This document shows, in pieces, positions 33,503 through 41,077 of a stretch of DNA of 63,880 bases. The stretch is from an uncultured Pelagibacteraceae bacterium. GTDB taxonomy: Bacteria; Pseudomonadota; Alphaproteobacteria; Pelagibacterales; Pelagibacteraceae. Within the stretch, counting starts at the first letter, position 1. Each line of letters starts with the position of its first letter. Position numbers and translations under genes: made by a program. The notes beneath the pieces were generated by a model. It did no database searches and was not told the origin of the DNA. It worked only from the letters and a program-made list of their open reading frames with translations. The stretch lies in assembly GCA_902595535.1 (NCBI GenBank), contig CACJQI010000003.1, positions 84,383 to 148,262 on the forward strand, in the 5' to 3' direction.

Positions 33503-33961
33503 TTATTTTTGTTCTTCTTTAGGAGCTTCTGCTGCTGGAGCTGCTGGTGCTTCTGCTGCTGGTGCTGCTTCTACTTTTGGAGCTTCTTCTTTAGGAGCTT
33601 CTGCCGTTGGTGCTGCTTCTGCTTTTGGAGCAGCGGCTGGTGCTTCTTCACCTTCTTTTTTTCTTTCTTTTTTTGGAACTGCTTTTTTTGGATTATTACC
33701 ATTAGCAGGCATAGGCATTAATTCATTCTCACCTAAAATTCTTGCAACTCTCGTAGTTGGTTGAGCACCTTGACCTAACCAATACTTAATTCTTTCAGCC
33801 TCAAGACCTACTCTTTCTTTTTTATCTTTAGGCAAAAGTGGGTTAAAGAAGCCTACTTTTTCTATGAATCTTCCGTCTCTTGCAAATCGACTGTCTGCTA
33901 CAACCACTTTATAGACTGGACGTTTTTTTGTTCCACCTCTTGATAATCTTAATTTTAACAT
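33503..33961 (-). CDS. rpsP: 30S ribosomal protein S16 with Ala/Glu/Pro-rich C-terminal tail
   Basis: S16 is an assembly protein of the small subunit. The core is residues 1 to about 85 ([19 protein letters not shown], key part [10 protein letters not shown]; then [20 protein letters not shown]). A basic linker follows ([11 protein letters not shown]), then an Ala/Glu/Pro-rich tail from about residue 105 to 152. Typical S16 proteins are 80-90 residues, although alphaproteobacterial ones are often extended. AAAGGAGAA just before the ATG is one of the best ribosome-binding sites in the window. It lies 15 bases after ffh and 14 before trmD. Confidence 0.96.
   Translation of the reverse strand: MLKLRLSRGGTKKRPVYKVVVADSRFARDGRFIEKVGFFNPLLPKDKKERVGLEAERIKYWLGQGAQPTTRVARILGENELMPMPANGNNPKKAVPKKERKKEGEEAPAAAPKAEAAPTAEAPKEEAPKVEAAPAAEAPAAPAAEAPKEEQK
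33506..33646 (-). repeat. Coding repeat: Ala/Glu/Pro tail of S16, shared with L19
   Basis: These bases encode residues 106-152 of S16, with imperfect internal units around [13 protein letters not shown] and AEAP. The block reads like an expanded form of the L19 tail at 32291-32371, ending with the same APKEEQ segment. The alanine-codon-rich DNA makes a local GC-rich patch in a strongly AT-rich region and may be prone to slippage, so its length may vary between strains. Confidence 0.6.
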
Positions 33962-33976
33962 TTGTTCTCCTTTATA

Positions 33977-35335
33977 TTATTTTAGTTGGTTAAATAGCTC
34001 TGGCGGTATTCCCTTATCAGACATACCTTTCAGATTTCCTTTTGACATCTTTTTCATCATTTCAGACATCATTTTAAATTGCTTAAGCAATTTATTGATA
34101 GTGGCTGGATCTGTGCCAGAGCCATTAGCAATTCTTTTTTTTCTAGAACCTCCAATAATTTTTGGATTTTCTCTCTCTTTTTTTGTCATTGATAAAATTA
34201 TTGCTTCATTTTTTGTAATAATACTTTCATCAATGCCTGCTGAATCCATTTGAGATTTCATCTTAGAAACTCCCGGCATAAAAGACATTATACCTTCAAT
34301 ACCGCCCATTTTTTTCATTTGTCTAAGCTGTGTTAGATAATCTTGCATAGAAAATTGACCCTTTTTTAAATTCTCTTCTGCTTTTTTAATATTTTCTTCA
34401 CCTAGATCTTGAGCAGCTTTTTCAACAAGAGATACGATATCTCCCATTCCAAGAATTCTATTTGCTATTCTATCTGGATGAAACACTTCAAGATTATCTA
34501 TTTTCTCTCCAATACCTAAAAATTTTATTGGAACACTTGAAACATATTTCATACTTACGGCTGCTCCACCCCTTGCATCACCATCTGCTCTAGTCAAAAT
34601 TATTCCTGAAAGACTAACTGTGTTTTTAAATTCTTTTGCAACTGATGCCGCTACTTGTCCTGTTAGCGAGTCAGCAACTAAAAACGTTTCCGTAGGTTTT
34701 ATAACGCTTTCGATTTGTTTTATTTCACTCATCATTTGTAAATCAATTTGAGTTCTACCAGCTGTATCAAATAAAATTATTTCAGCTCCGTTTAGATTTG
34801 CTGCACTCAATGCTCTTTGACAAATGTCTGTTGGTTGTTGACCTTCTATTATGGGAAGAGTTAAAATATTATTTTGTTCTCCAAGTGATCTAAGTTGTTC
34901 TTGTGCAGCTGGTCTGTAAATATCAAGACTAACCATCATTACTTTTTTCTTTTTATTTGTTTCTAAATATTTTGCTAATTTAGCAGTAGTTGTTGTTTTT
35001 CCTGATCCTTGAAGCCCAACAAGCATCATAGGTACAGGAGGTACCGCATTAAGGTTTATTTCATTATTAGTTTCACCTAATAAATTTACCAACTCATCAT
35101 AGACAATTTTAACAACCATATCTCCAGGAGAAGTTGATCTAATGATTTCTTGTCCTAGAACCTTTGGTTTAACATTTTCAATAAATTCTTTGGCTACTTC
35201 AAGAGTAACATCAGCCTCTAGCAAAGCCTGCCTAATACCTCTTAAACCCTCGTCTACTTGTGCCTCATCAAGTGAAGGAGCTTTTTTTAAAGAAGAAAAA
35301 ATTTCTTCGAATTTATTTGTTAAATTTTCAAACAT
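33977..35335 (-). CDS. ffh: Signal recognition particle protein Ffh
   Basis: The SRP GTPase that binds signal peptides of nascent membrane proteins and hands them to FtsY. It has an N domain (FENLTNKFEEIF), a G domain with G1 GLQGSGKTTT near residue 107, DTAGRTQ and TRADGDARGG, and a methionine-rich M domain (QLRQMKKMGG, SFMPGVSKM, KRIANGSGT). I use the ATG at 35335 (452 aa), matching the family start; a nine-residue longer frame reaches into the structured leader. The gene is the first of the 33-kb minus-strand run, preceded by a folded RNA leader at 35360-35456. Its receptor gene ftsY is close by on the other strand. Confidence 0.97.
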   Translation of the reverse strand: MFENLTNKFEEIFSSLKKAPSLDEAQVDEGLRGIRQALLEADVTLEVAKEFIENVKPKVLGQEIIRSTSPGDMVVKIVYDELVNLLGETNNEINLNAVPPVPMMLVGLQGSGKTTTTAKLAKYLETNKKKKVMMVSLDIYRPAAQEQLRSLGEQNNILTLPIIEGQQPTDICQRALSAANLNGAEIILFDTAGRTQIDLQMMSEIKQIESVIKPTETFLVADSLTGQVAASVAKEFKNTVSLSGIILTRADGDARGGAAVSMKYVSSVPIKFLGIGEKIDNLEVFHPDRIANRILGMGDIVSLVEKAAQDLGEENIKKAEENLKKGQFSMQDYLTQLRQMKKMGGIEGIMSFMPGVSKMKSQMDSAGIDESIITKNEAIILSMTKKERENPKIIGGSRKKRIANGSGTDPATINKLLKQFKMMSEMMKKMSKGNLKGMSDKGIPPELFNQLK

Positions 35336-35359
35336 ATTTATTACGCACAGCAGTAATCT

Positions 35360-35456
35360 CACTAGTGGGCGAAGCCTCGCTGACTAGTGTCGATCTCTTT
35401 GTTTCCAAAGACACCGCAAATTTAATGTTTTTGCGGAAACGACGACAACCTATAAT
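35360..35456 (-). ncRNA. Structured 5' leader RNA of ffh
   Basis: The minus strand just before ffh folds into three hairpins in a row. First, CCGCAAA pairs with TTTGCGG (35430-35436 with 35414-35420). Second, TCTTTG and CAAAGA close a GAAA tetraloop (35396-35411). Third, CACTAGT and ACTAGTG (35383-35389 with 35360-35366) enclose a small GCGA/TCGC hairpin. An alternative GTTTCC/GGAAAC pairing could form a tertiary or switching contact. The region is GC-richer than its surroundings. From memory, an ffh-associated structured RNA has been proposed in Pelagibacter, and this probably matches it. It lacks the conserved SRP RNA core, so I see it as a cis-regulatory leader. Confidence 0.6.
35451..35456 (+). 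promoter_or_regulatory. Possible -10 box for dapF-ftsY
   Basis: TATAAT on the plus strand lies 41 bases before the dapF ATG, within the divergent dapF/ffh spacer. The best -35 candidate is a poor TTTTTG at 17 bases spacing. The same bases could serve minus-strand transcription of the ffh leader (TATTAT overlaps in reverse complement). Position supports it; the -35 does not. Confidence 0.3.
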
Positions 35457-35496
35457 AGAGGTTCAAAAAGTCAATAAATAAGTTAAATATCTATAT

Positions 35497-36321
35497 ATGG
35501 ATATTAAAGCTTTTAAAATGGACGGTTTAGGTAATGATTTTGTGATCATAGACCAAAGAAGTCAAAATTATAATCTAAGTAAAGATCAAATAATTAAAAT
35601 ATGTGATCGAGATTTCATTGGATGTGATCAGTTAATTTTCATTAAAAAAAGTGACAAAAAAGATGCTGAATTAGAATTTTACAATTCAGATGGTAGTATT
35701 TCTGGTGCTTGTGGAAATGGCACAAGATGTGTTGCTGAATTGTTATCAAAAGAAAGTGATGATAAAGAAATAATTCTTTTGACATCGTCCGGAAAACTTA
35801 AATCAAAAATTTTAGGCAATAATTTAGTAGAAACTGAAATTGGCGTTCCAAAAACTAACTGGGATGAAATTCCACTTAAAAAAAATTTAGACACAAAAAA
35901 TTTGAATATCAAAATTATAAGTAAAAATAATAATGAGCATATAGGTGGAACTTCCATTAATGTTGGAAACCCTCATGTTGTTTTTTTTATAGATAATATC
36001 GAAGATTATAATTTAAAAAAAATTGGTCCTGAAATAGAAAATCACAATTATTTTCCAGAAAAATGTAATGTAACTCTTGCAAAAGTTATTAATAGAAATT
36101 TTATTAAAGTAAAAGTTTGGGAGAGAGGAGCAGGACTTACAAAATCTTGCGGTACTGCAGCGTGTGCTACGGTTGCAGCTGCAAATATAAATGGATTAGC
36201 AGACAAACAAGCTGATGTTGAATTTGCATTGGGCAAATTAACAATTTCTATTGATAAAGATAATAGTATCCATATGAAAGGTCCAGTCTCAGATATTAAA
36301 AATATTGAGATTAAAATTTAA
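35497..36321 (+). CDS. dapF: Diaminopimelate epimerase
   Basis: Converts LL- to meso-diaminopimelate for peptidoglycan and lysine synthesis. The two catalytic cysteines are Cys72 in SGACGNGTRC and Cys218 in KSCGTAACA. The start MDIKAFKMDGLGNDFV is typical. At 274 residues it is complete. It overlaps the ftsY ATG by one base and is divergent from ffh, so the dapF-ftsY pair faces the ffh operon across a 161-base regulatory spacer. Confidence 0.96.
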   Translation: MDIKAFKMDGLGNDFVIIDQRSQNYNLSKDQIIKICDRDFIGCDQLIFIKKSDKKDAELEFYNSDGSISGACGNGTRCVAELLSKESDDKEIILLTSSGKLKSKILGNNLVETEIGVPKTNWDEIPLKKNLDTKNLNIKIISKNNNEHIGGTSINVGNPHVVFFIDNIEDYNLKKIGPEIENHNYFPEKCNVTLAKVINRNFIKVKVWERGAGLTKSCGTAACATVAAANINGLADKQADVEFALGKLTISIDKDNSIHMKGPVSDIKNIEIKI

Positions 36322-37238
36322 TGGGAATTTTTGATAAATTCAAATCTGGTTTTAAAAAAAGTGCATCAGCTTTTACATCCGGTTTAAGAGATATAGTTGT
36401 AAAAAAAGAGATAGATGACAAAACTTTAGACAGAATAGAGGAATATTTAATTCAATCTGATGTTGGTGTTGTTGCGGCATCTGAAATTAAAGAAATAATT
36501 ACAGATAGTAAAATTGATCCAAACAAAGATATTGCTGAGGAAATTAGGACTATATTAAAAGATTATATAATCTCATTGATGAAACCTCTTGAAAATAATA
36601 ATTTTTTTAACAAGAAAGAAAAGCTTTCTGCCACATTAATTTCGGGTGTAAATGGCGTTGGAAAAACTACAACTATTGGAAAAATCAGCAAAATATTTAA
36701 AGCAAATGGGAATAAGGTTATGCTTGCTGCATCGGATACTTTTAGGGCTGCAGCTATCGAACAATTAGAAAATTGGGCAAATAAAGTAGAAGTTGAAATA
36801 ACAAAATCTTCACAAGGTGCGGACCCTGCTTCAGTTGCTTTTAAAGCTATAGAGGAAGCAATTGCTAAAAATTTTGATCAAGTTTTAATTGATACAGCAG
36901 GAAGATTGCAAAATAAAAAAAATTTAATGGAGGAATATAAAAAAATTGCGAATGTTACAAAAAAAATTGATCCCGATGCACCTCATGATGTAATTTTAGT
37001 TTTAGATGCAACTTCCGGTCAAAATGTGATTAATCAAGTTGAAGAGTTTAATAAAATTATTCCAATTACTGGTCTCATAATGACAAAATTAGATGGCACG
37101 GCAAAAGGAGGAATTCTTTTGGCTGTTGCTAAAAAATTTAAACTTCCAATTATAGCTTTAGGTTTGGGAGAAAAAGAAGATGATCTTCAAATTTTCGAGG
37201 CTGAAAAATTTGCTGATGCATTTACACAAATTACTTAA
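36321..37238 (+). CDS. ftsY: Signal recognition particle receptor FtsY
   Basis: The membrane-associated SRP receptor GTPase. The NG domains are complete: N-domain helices at residues about 1-85, G1 SGVNGVGKTTT near residue 109, SDTFRAAAIEQL, DTAGRLQNK and TKLDGTAKGG. At 305 residues it lacks the long acidic N-terminal A domain of E. coli FtsY, as is usual in small-genome alphaproteobacteria; an amphipathic N-terminus (GIFDKFKSGFKK) may bind the membrane. It overlaps dapF by one base, and its end overlaps the convergent orphan gene by eight bases. Confidence 0.96.
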   Translation: MGIFDKFKSGFKKSASAFTSGLRDIVVKKEIDDKTLDRIEEYLIQSDVGVVAASEIKEIITDSKIDPNKDIAEEIRTILKDYIISLMKPLENNNFFNKKEKLSATLISGVNGVGKTTTIGKISKIFKANGNKVMLAASDTFRAAAIEQLENWANKVEVEITKSSQGADPASVAFKAIEEAIAKNFDQVLIDTAGRLQNKKNLMEEYKKIANVTKKIDPDAPHDVILVLDATSGQNVINQVEEFNKIIPITGLIMTKLDGTAKGGILLAVAKKFKLPIIALGLGEKEDDLQIFEAEKFADAFTQIT

Positions 37239-37794
37239 TCAAGGTACTTGATATTAAAGGTTTATAGAAGCTACACTTGTAATTATCATTAAAATTGTTG
37301 TGACCACAGTTTTTAGCAATCGATGAAATTATAAAGTTAAATTTTCCATTTTTTGGATAAAGTTCTAATTTTTTTTTACTAATATCAAATTTAAAGTTCT
37401 TGTTTAAACTTTTTACTGCACTAATCATTACCAGTGTCCTATTATCCTCTAAAAGATAATAAGCAAAATCATCAGGAAAAACTGGAAAACTATATTCTTT
37501 TAAAAAATATTTTGCTCTAGCTGGAAACCATTCGTAAGAAATTAAAGGAGAAGAGCTTTTTGTTTTATAATCATATATAAATAAATCTTTAGGAAAATCA
37601 TTTATATAATTACTATTCTCACCTCTTGCTAAAATTGCTTTTTCTCTTGGTTTAAAATACAAAGCGAAATTTTCATCATGTGAATTCATTTGATCGATAT
37701 GAAATAAATTATCAACCATAAGTTTATTATCTTGAGCAAATAGAGAATTTTTAAACAAAAATAAAATAAATGAAATTAAAAGTAATTTTTTCAC
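37231..37794 (-). CDS. Secreted protein of unknown function (GTG start)
   Basis: I do not recognise this 187-residue protein. It begins with a clear signal peptide (KKLLLISFILFLFKNSLFAQ, cleavage likely after FAQ), so it is exported to the periplasm or outer membrane. The mature part is about 165 residues, with many aromatic residues (EWFPARAKYFL, FPDDFAYYLLED) and two cysteines near the C-terminus (NCGHN, KCSFY) that could form a disulfide. The start codon is GTG at 37794. It may be linked to the downstream hydrolase at 37843-38661 only by proximity: that gene lies upstream in transcription by 48 bases. Sequence style is native to this genome. Confidence 0.7.
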   Translation of the reverse strand: MKKLLLISFILFLFKNSLFAQDNKLMVDNLFHIDQMNSHDENFALYFKPREKAILARGENSNYINDFPKDLFIYDYKTKSSSPLISYEWFPARAKYFLKEYSFPVFPDDFAYYLLEDNRTLVMISAVKSLNKNFKFDISKKKLELYPKNGKFNFIISSIAKNCGHNNFNDNYKCSFYKPLISSTLIK

Positions 37795-37842
37795 ACTTAA
37801 ACATTAAAAAAGATTTTGTGTTATATTTGTTTAGAATGTGGC

Positions 37843-38661
37843 TTAATTTAAACTCTTAAAAAACACCTTTAAAGCAAATACAAGCTTTTCATCATATTCC
37901 ATCATATGATCATCTAATTTTGTGAAATAAGAATATTTAGGCTCATTAGCTATTTCAAAAATTCTTTTACCCATCCAAAAAGGTACTATCTGATCAACTT
38001 CGCCATGCATTACTAGTACTGGAATATTTATGTTTTTAATTTTATTTTGATTGTCATATTTATCTTTCAGCAAAAGAGACACTGGGATATATGGATAAAA
38101 ATTTTTTGCTGCATCAATCATTGAGGTAAAGGGTGTCTCAAGAACCAAACCCGCAAAGTTACTATTTTGAGCTATCTCTATTGCAACTCCAGTGCCGAGT
38201 GACTCTCCATAAATCACAATATCTTTTTCGGTTAAGCCTAATTTCTTAAGCCATATGATTGTGCTTTTTGCATCATTATAAAGACCTTTTTCAGAAGGTT
38301 TTCCTGAATTACCACTAAAACCTCTCCAGGCTATTATTAAAAAATTAACATCCATATCTTTAAAATGATTTAATTTATAAATTCTATTTTCAAGATTCCC
38401 TGCATTTCCATGAAAATAAACAATTGTTTTAAAGTTCTTCAGATCTTTTTTATGAAACCAACCTAGCAAATCTATATCATCTAAAGTTTTGATCTTAACT
38501 TTTTCTATTTTTACTTCCAGCTTATCACCAAAATAATTATTTTCTTGAGGGTGATACATTAAACTTCGCTGAAAAATAAAAAGTAAAATTAATACAGAAG
38601 CGTAAATAACAATAATTCCAATAATTAATTCCAAAAAAAAGTTCCTACGTTTTAGTTTCAT
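37843..38661 (-). CDS. Membrane-anchored alpha/beta hydrolase (BEM46/YfhR-like)
   Basis: A 272-residue hydrolase with an N-terminal membrane anchor (residues about 9-31), a YHPQEN segment typical of BEM46-like proteins, an oxyanion HGNAGN motif, the nucleophile elbow GESLGTG, the acid HGEVDQIVP and a C-terminal histidine in DDHMMEYD. Members are serine esterases or peptidases with poorly known substrates, here probably facing the periplasm. Its start overlaps the end of the DMT permease gene by 17 bases, so the two are likely co-expressed. Confidence 0.82.
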   Translation of the reverse strand: MKLKRRNFFLELIIGIIVIYASVLILLFIFQRSLMYHPQENNYFGDKLEVKIEKVKIKTLDDIDLLGWFHKKDLKNFKTIVYFHGNAGNLENRIYKLNHFKDMDVNFLIIAWRGFSGNSGKPSEKGLYNDAKSTIIWLKKLGLTEKDIVIYGESLGTGVAIEIAQNSNFAGLVLETPFTSMIDAAKNFYPYIPVSLLLKDKYDNQNKIKNINIPVLVMHGEVDQIVPFWMGKRIFEIANEPKYSYFTKLDDHMMEYDEKLVFALKVFFKSLN

Positions 38662-39550
38662 AATTTTTTTTAGCTAGATAAACACCAATGAACACTAATA
38701 CTGTACCTATATAATGAAAGGTTTCTAGTTTTTCATCAAAAAATATAAAACCATAAATTGCAGCATAAATTGTAAAAACGTAAAGGGTGAAGCCGGTTAA
38801 TGATGCTCCGAGACTTTTTTGTGCTTGGGTATAAAGAGTAAATGCAATTATTCCTGGAGATATTGCTGCAAAAACAACCCATGAAAAAAATTGTAAATTA
38901 AACGAAGTTCTCTGAACAACTGCTTCTTCAATTATATAAAAAGGAAGCAAACTAATTGCTCCAAAAAAAGCTACTAATGTAAATCTTTGAAATATCGGTA
39001 GTTCAGATTTCCAGTAAAATAGATAGATTGAATAAAGAGCCCAACCAATAGCAGCAGCCAACATCCATAAATCACCAATAGTAAAATTCAGATTTAATAA
39101 TAAATTTAAGTCACCTTTTATAATGATTGTAAAAACGCCTATCAAACATGATATCAATCCAATAATTTTCATAAAATTAATTTTTTCATTAAAAAATATT
39201 GCTGAAATTAAAATGATGAATATAGGTGAAGAAGTATAAATAATTCCCATGTTTGTAACTGTAGTTGTTTCTCCTGCTAAAAATGGAAATGCACCACACA
39301 CCCCACAACCCATAGCACCTAAAAAGAATAATCTTTTAAATTCTTTTTTGATTATCTTAAAATTGTTTATCAGAAGTGAATAAGTAAAAGGCAGAAGTAT
39401 TAAAACAACGACAGCCCATCTCCAGAAAGCTAATGAGATAGGAGGCACATATTCAACTCCTCCTCTAGCAACTATTAAATTAGATGCCATAAATATAGGT
39501 TGAATAAATAAAAGTGAAAAAGCTAAAAAATTATTTTTTTTATTAAGCAA
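38645..39550 (-). CDS. EamA-family (DMT superfamily) permease (TTG start)
   Basis: A 301-residue integral membrane protein with ten predicted helices and the duplicated EamA domain; repeats begin near AFSLLFIQPIFMASNLIVARGG (key part NLIVARGG) and near IGDLWMLAAAIGWALYSIY (key part LWMLAAAIGWALYS). GAVCGAFPFL-like glycine-rich segments are present. DMT exporters move amino acids, nucleotides or other metabolites; no substrate can be read from the sequence. The start is TTG at 39550, 18 bases after the stop of the 58-aa gene upstream, in the same frame; there is no in-frame ATG closer. It overlaps the hydrolase downstream. Confidence 0.83.
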   Translation of the reverse strand: MLNKKNNFLAFSLLFIQPIFMASNLIVARGGVEYVPPISLAFWRWAVVVLILLPFTYSLLINNFKIIKKEFKRLFFLGAMGCGVCGAFPFLAGETTTVTNMGIIYTSSPIFIILISAIFFNEKINFMKIIGLISCLIGVFTIIIKGDLNLLLNLNFTIGDLWMLAAAIGWALYSIYLFYWKSELPIFQRFTLVAFFGAISLLPFYIIEEAVVQRTSFNLQFFSWVVFAAISPGIIAFTLYTQAQKSLGASLTGFTLYVFTIYAAIYGFIFFDEKLETFHYIGTVLVFIGVYLAKKNYETKT

Positions 39551-39568
39551 CTTTTTATCAATTAAGAG

Positions 39569-39745
39569 CTATTTTCTGTCAAAGAAAGCTTCATAGACCA
39601 TCATAAAGATTGCAATAGCCATTAATATATAAACAGGCAATACATCAAAGAAACCTATCATTGAAGATCTAGTTAAAGTTGTTGCTAAACCAATTAGAAA
39701 AGATGCTGCAAGTATAGTGCCTAAAAATGTTGTAAATTTTTGCAT
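39569..39745 (-). CDS. 58-aa membrane peptide following the amidase
   Basis: A short open frame starting ATG at 39745, one base after the amidase stop, and ending TAG at 39571-39569. It encodes 58 residues with two hydrophobic segments (about 6-22, FLGTILAASFLIGLA, and 33-53, VLPVYILMAIAIFMMV) separated by a loop TTLTRSSMIG, and a charged end EAFFDRK. Tight coupling to the amidase and the TRAP genes upstream suggests a real small protein, perhaps an accessory to the transporter. I do not recognise a family. Confidence 0.6.
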   Translation of the reverse strand: MQKFTTFLGTILAASFLIGLATTLTRSSMIGFFDVLPVYILMAIAIFMMVYEAFFDRK

Positions 39746-39746
39746 T

Positions 39747-41075
39747 TTATTTATTACATTCCTTTTCTAGCCAATTGGCAACACCTAAAAATCTATGATC
39801 ATCATAACGGGCTCCAACAAGTTGTACTCCTAAAGGCATATTATTTTCGCCTTGAAGCAGTGGTAAAGAAATACAAGGAGTGCCAAGATACGACCAAACC
39901 TTGTTAAATTCTGCCGTACCAGTGCTTTTTAAACCTTTTGGGGCAACACCTGGACTAGAAGGTGTTAAAACACCGTGATAATCTTCGAATACTTCTTCAT
40001 AAGAATCGTAGCTTCTTTTCATAAAATCTATTGCTTCAGCATAATCTTTAGCGGAATGTTTATTTCCTTTTACAATTGCATCCTGCATATACTTAGATAA
40101 TTTTTTTTTATATTTTTTATAATAGAGACCAAAATTATTTGCTAAATCCGTTTCATGAATTATTTGATGATATTTATGAATATCTTTAAAATAAGATGGT
40201 GTATCAAAAACTTCTATATTCTTTTTAAATGATTTTATGAAATATTCAAAAGCGTCTCTAGATTTTTTTTCTATCAACTTCCAATTATCAGTTTTATAAA
40301 AAATAAATTTTGGTTCAAACAAAGGTCCTTTTTTAGTTTCATTCAACATATCTTCACTTGAATAATGAACTGTAGCTTTATCCTGATTATCTTTTTTGAT
40401 TAGAACTTTTGCAAGCAAGGCAACATCTTCTACTGATCTTCCAAAAACTCCTATGTGATCTAATTTTTCAGATGTTTTTAAAACACCATTTCTAGAAATT
40501 AATCCATATGTTGGTTTATATCCAACAACACCACAGTAAGATGCGGGTCTAATAACTGAGCCTCCAGTTTGAGAACCAATTGATAATGGTGCCATAAAAG
40601 ATGCAACCGAAGCTGCAGATCCACTCGAGGAACCTCCAGGAGTTCTAGAGTGATCATGAGGATTGGTGGTTTTTGAAGGGCCTAAAAAAGCAAGCTCTGA
40701 AGTTGCTGTTTTACCCATAACAATTGCCCCCGCAGATAAAAGTAAATCTATTATTTCAGCATTTTGAGAATAAGATTTCCCTTTTCTAATTGGTGTACCA
40801 CACTCTGTTGGCATATCTATTGTGCCTATTATATCTTTTAGAGCTATAGGTATTCCATGCAATGGACCTGTTGGTTTTCCAGCTCTTCTATGATCGTCTG
40901 CCTCTTGTGCTTTTTCTAATAAAAGCTTTTTATCAAAGTAAACCCAAGCTTTTACATCTTTTTCAAATTTATTTATTCTTTCAATATACTTTTCACAAAT
41001 TTCTACAGAAGTAAGTTGAGCATCTTTAATCTTAGATACAATTTCTTCAACTTTTAACGAAAATATGTCTGTCAT
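39747..41075 (-). CDS. Amidase (amidase signature family)
   Basis: A 442-residue enzyme of the GatA/FAAH amidase signature family, which hydrolyses amides with a Ser-cisSer-Lys triad. Lys80 lies in GIPIALKD, the Gly/Ser-rich signature GGSSSGSAA at 147-155, and the nucleophile is likely Ser173 in QTGGSVIRP. No GatB or GatC gene is nearby and the C-terminal half differs from GatA, so it is probably a catabolic amidase rather than a tRNA amidotransferase. Its start is two bases after dctM, implying it acts on the compound brought in by the TRAP system or a derivative. Confidence 0.88.
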   Translation of the reverse strand: MTDIFSLKVEEIVSKIKDAQLTSVEICEKYIERINKFEKDVKAWVYFDKKLLLEKAQEADDHRRAGKPTGPLHGIPIALKDIIGTIDMPTECGTPIRKGKSYSQNAEIIDLLLSAGAIVMGKTATSELAFLGPSKTTNPHDHSRTPGGSSSGSAASVASFMAPLSIGSQTGGSVIRPASYCGVVGYKPTYGLISRNGVLKTSEKLDHIGVFGRSVEDVALLAKVLIKKDNQDKATVHYSSEDMLNETKKGPLFEPKFIFYKTDNWKLIEKKSRDAFEYFIKSFKKNIEVFDTPSYFKDIHKYHQIIHETDLANNFGLYYKKYKKKLSKYMQDAIVKGNKHSAKDYAEAIDFMKRSYDSYEEVFEDYHGVLTPSSPGVAPKGLKSTGTAEFNKVWSYLGTPCISLPLLQGENNMPLGVQLVGARYDDHRFLGVANWLEKECNK

Positions 41076-41077
41076 TT

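Noticed and set aside
33977..35362. Longer Ffh starting at 35362
   Set aside because: The additional nine residues lie in the structured leader; the ATG at 35335 gives the usual Ffh N-terminus.
35336..35496. SRP (4.5S) RNA gene in the ffh upstream region
   Set aside because: The region is structured and next to ffh, but the conserved SRP RNA apical motif with its GGAAG and AGCAG-like internal loops is absent, so I call it a leader instead.
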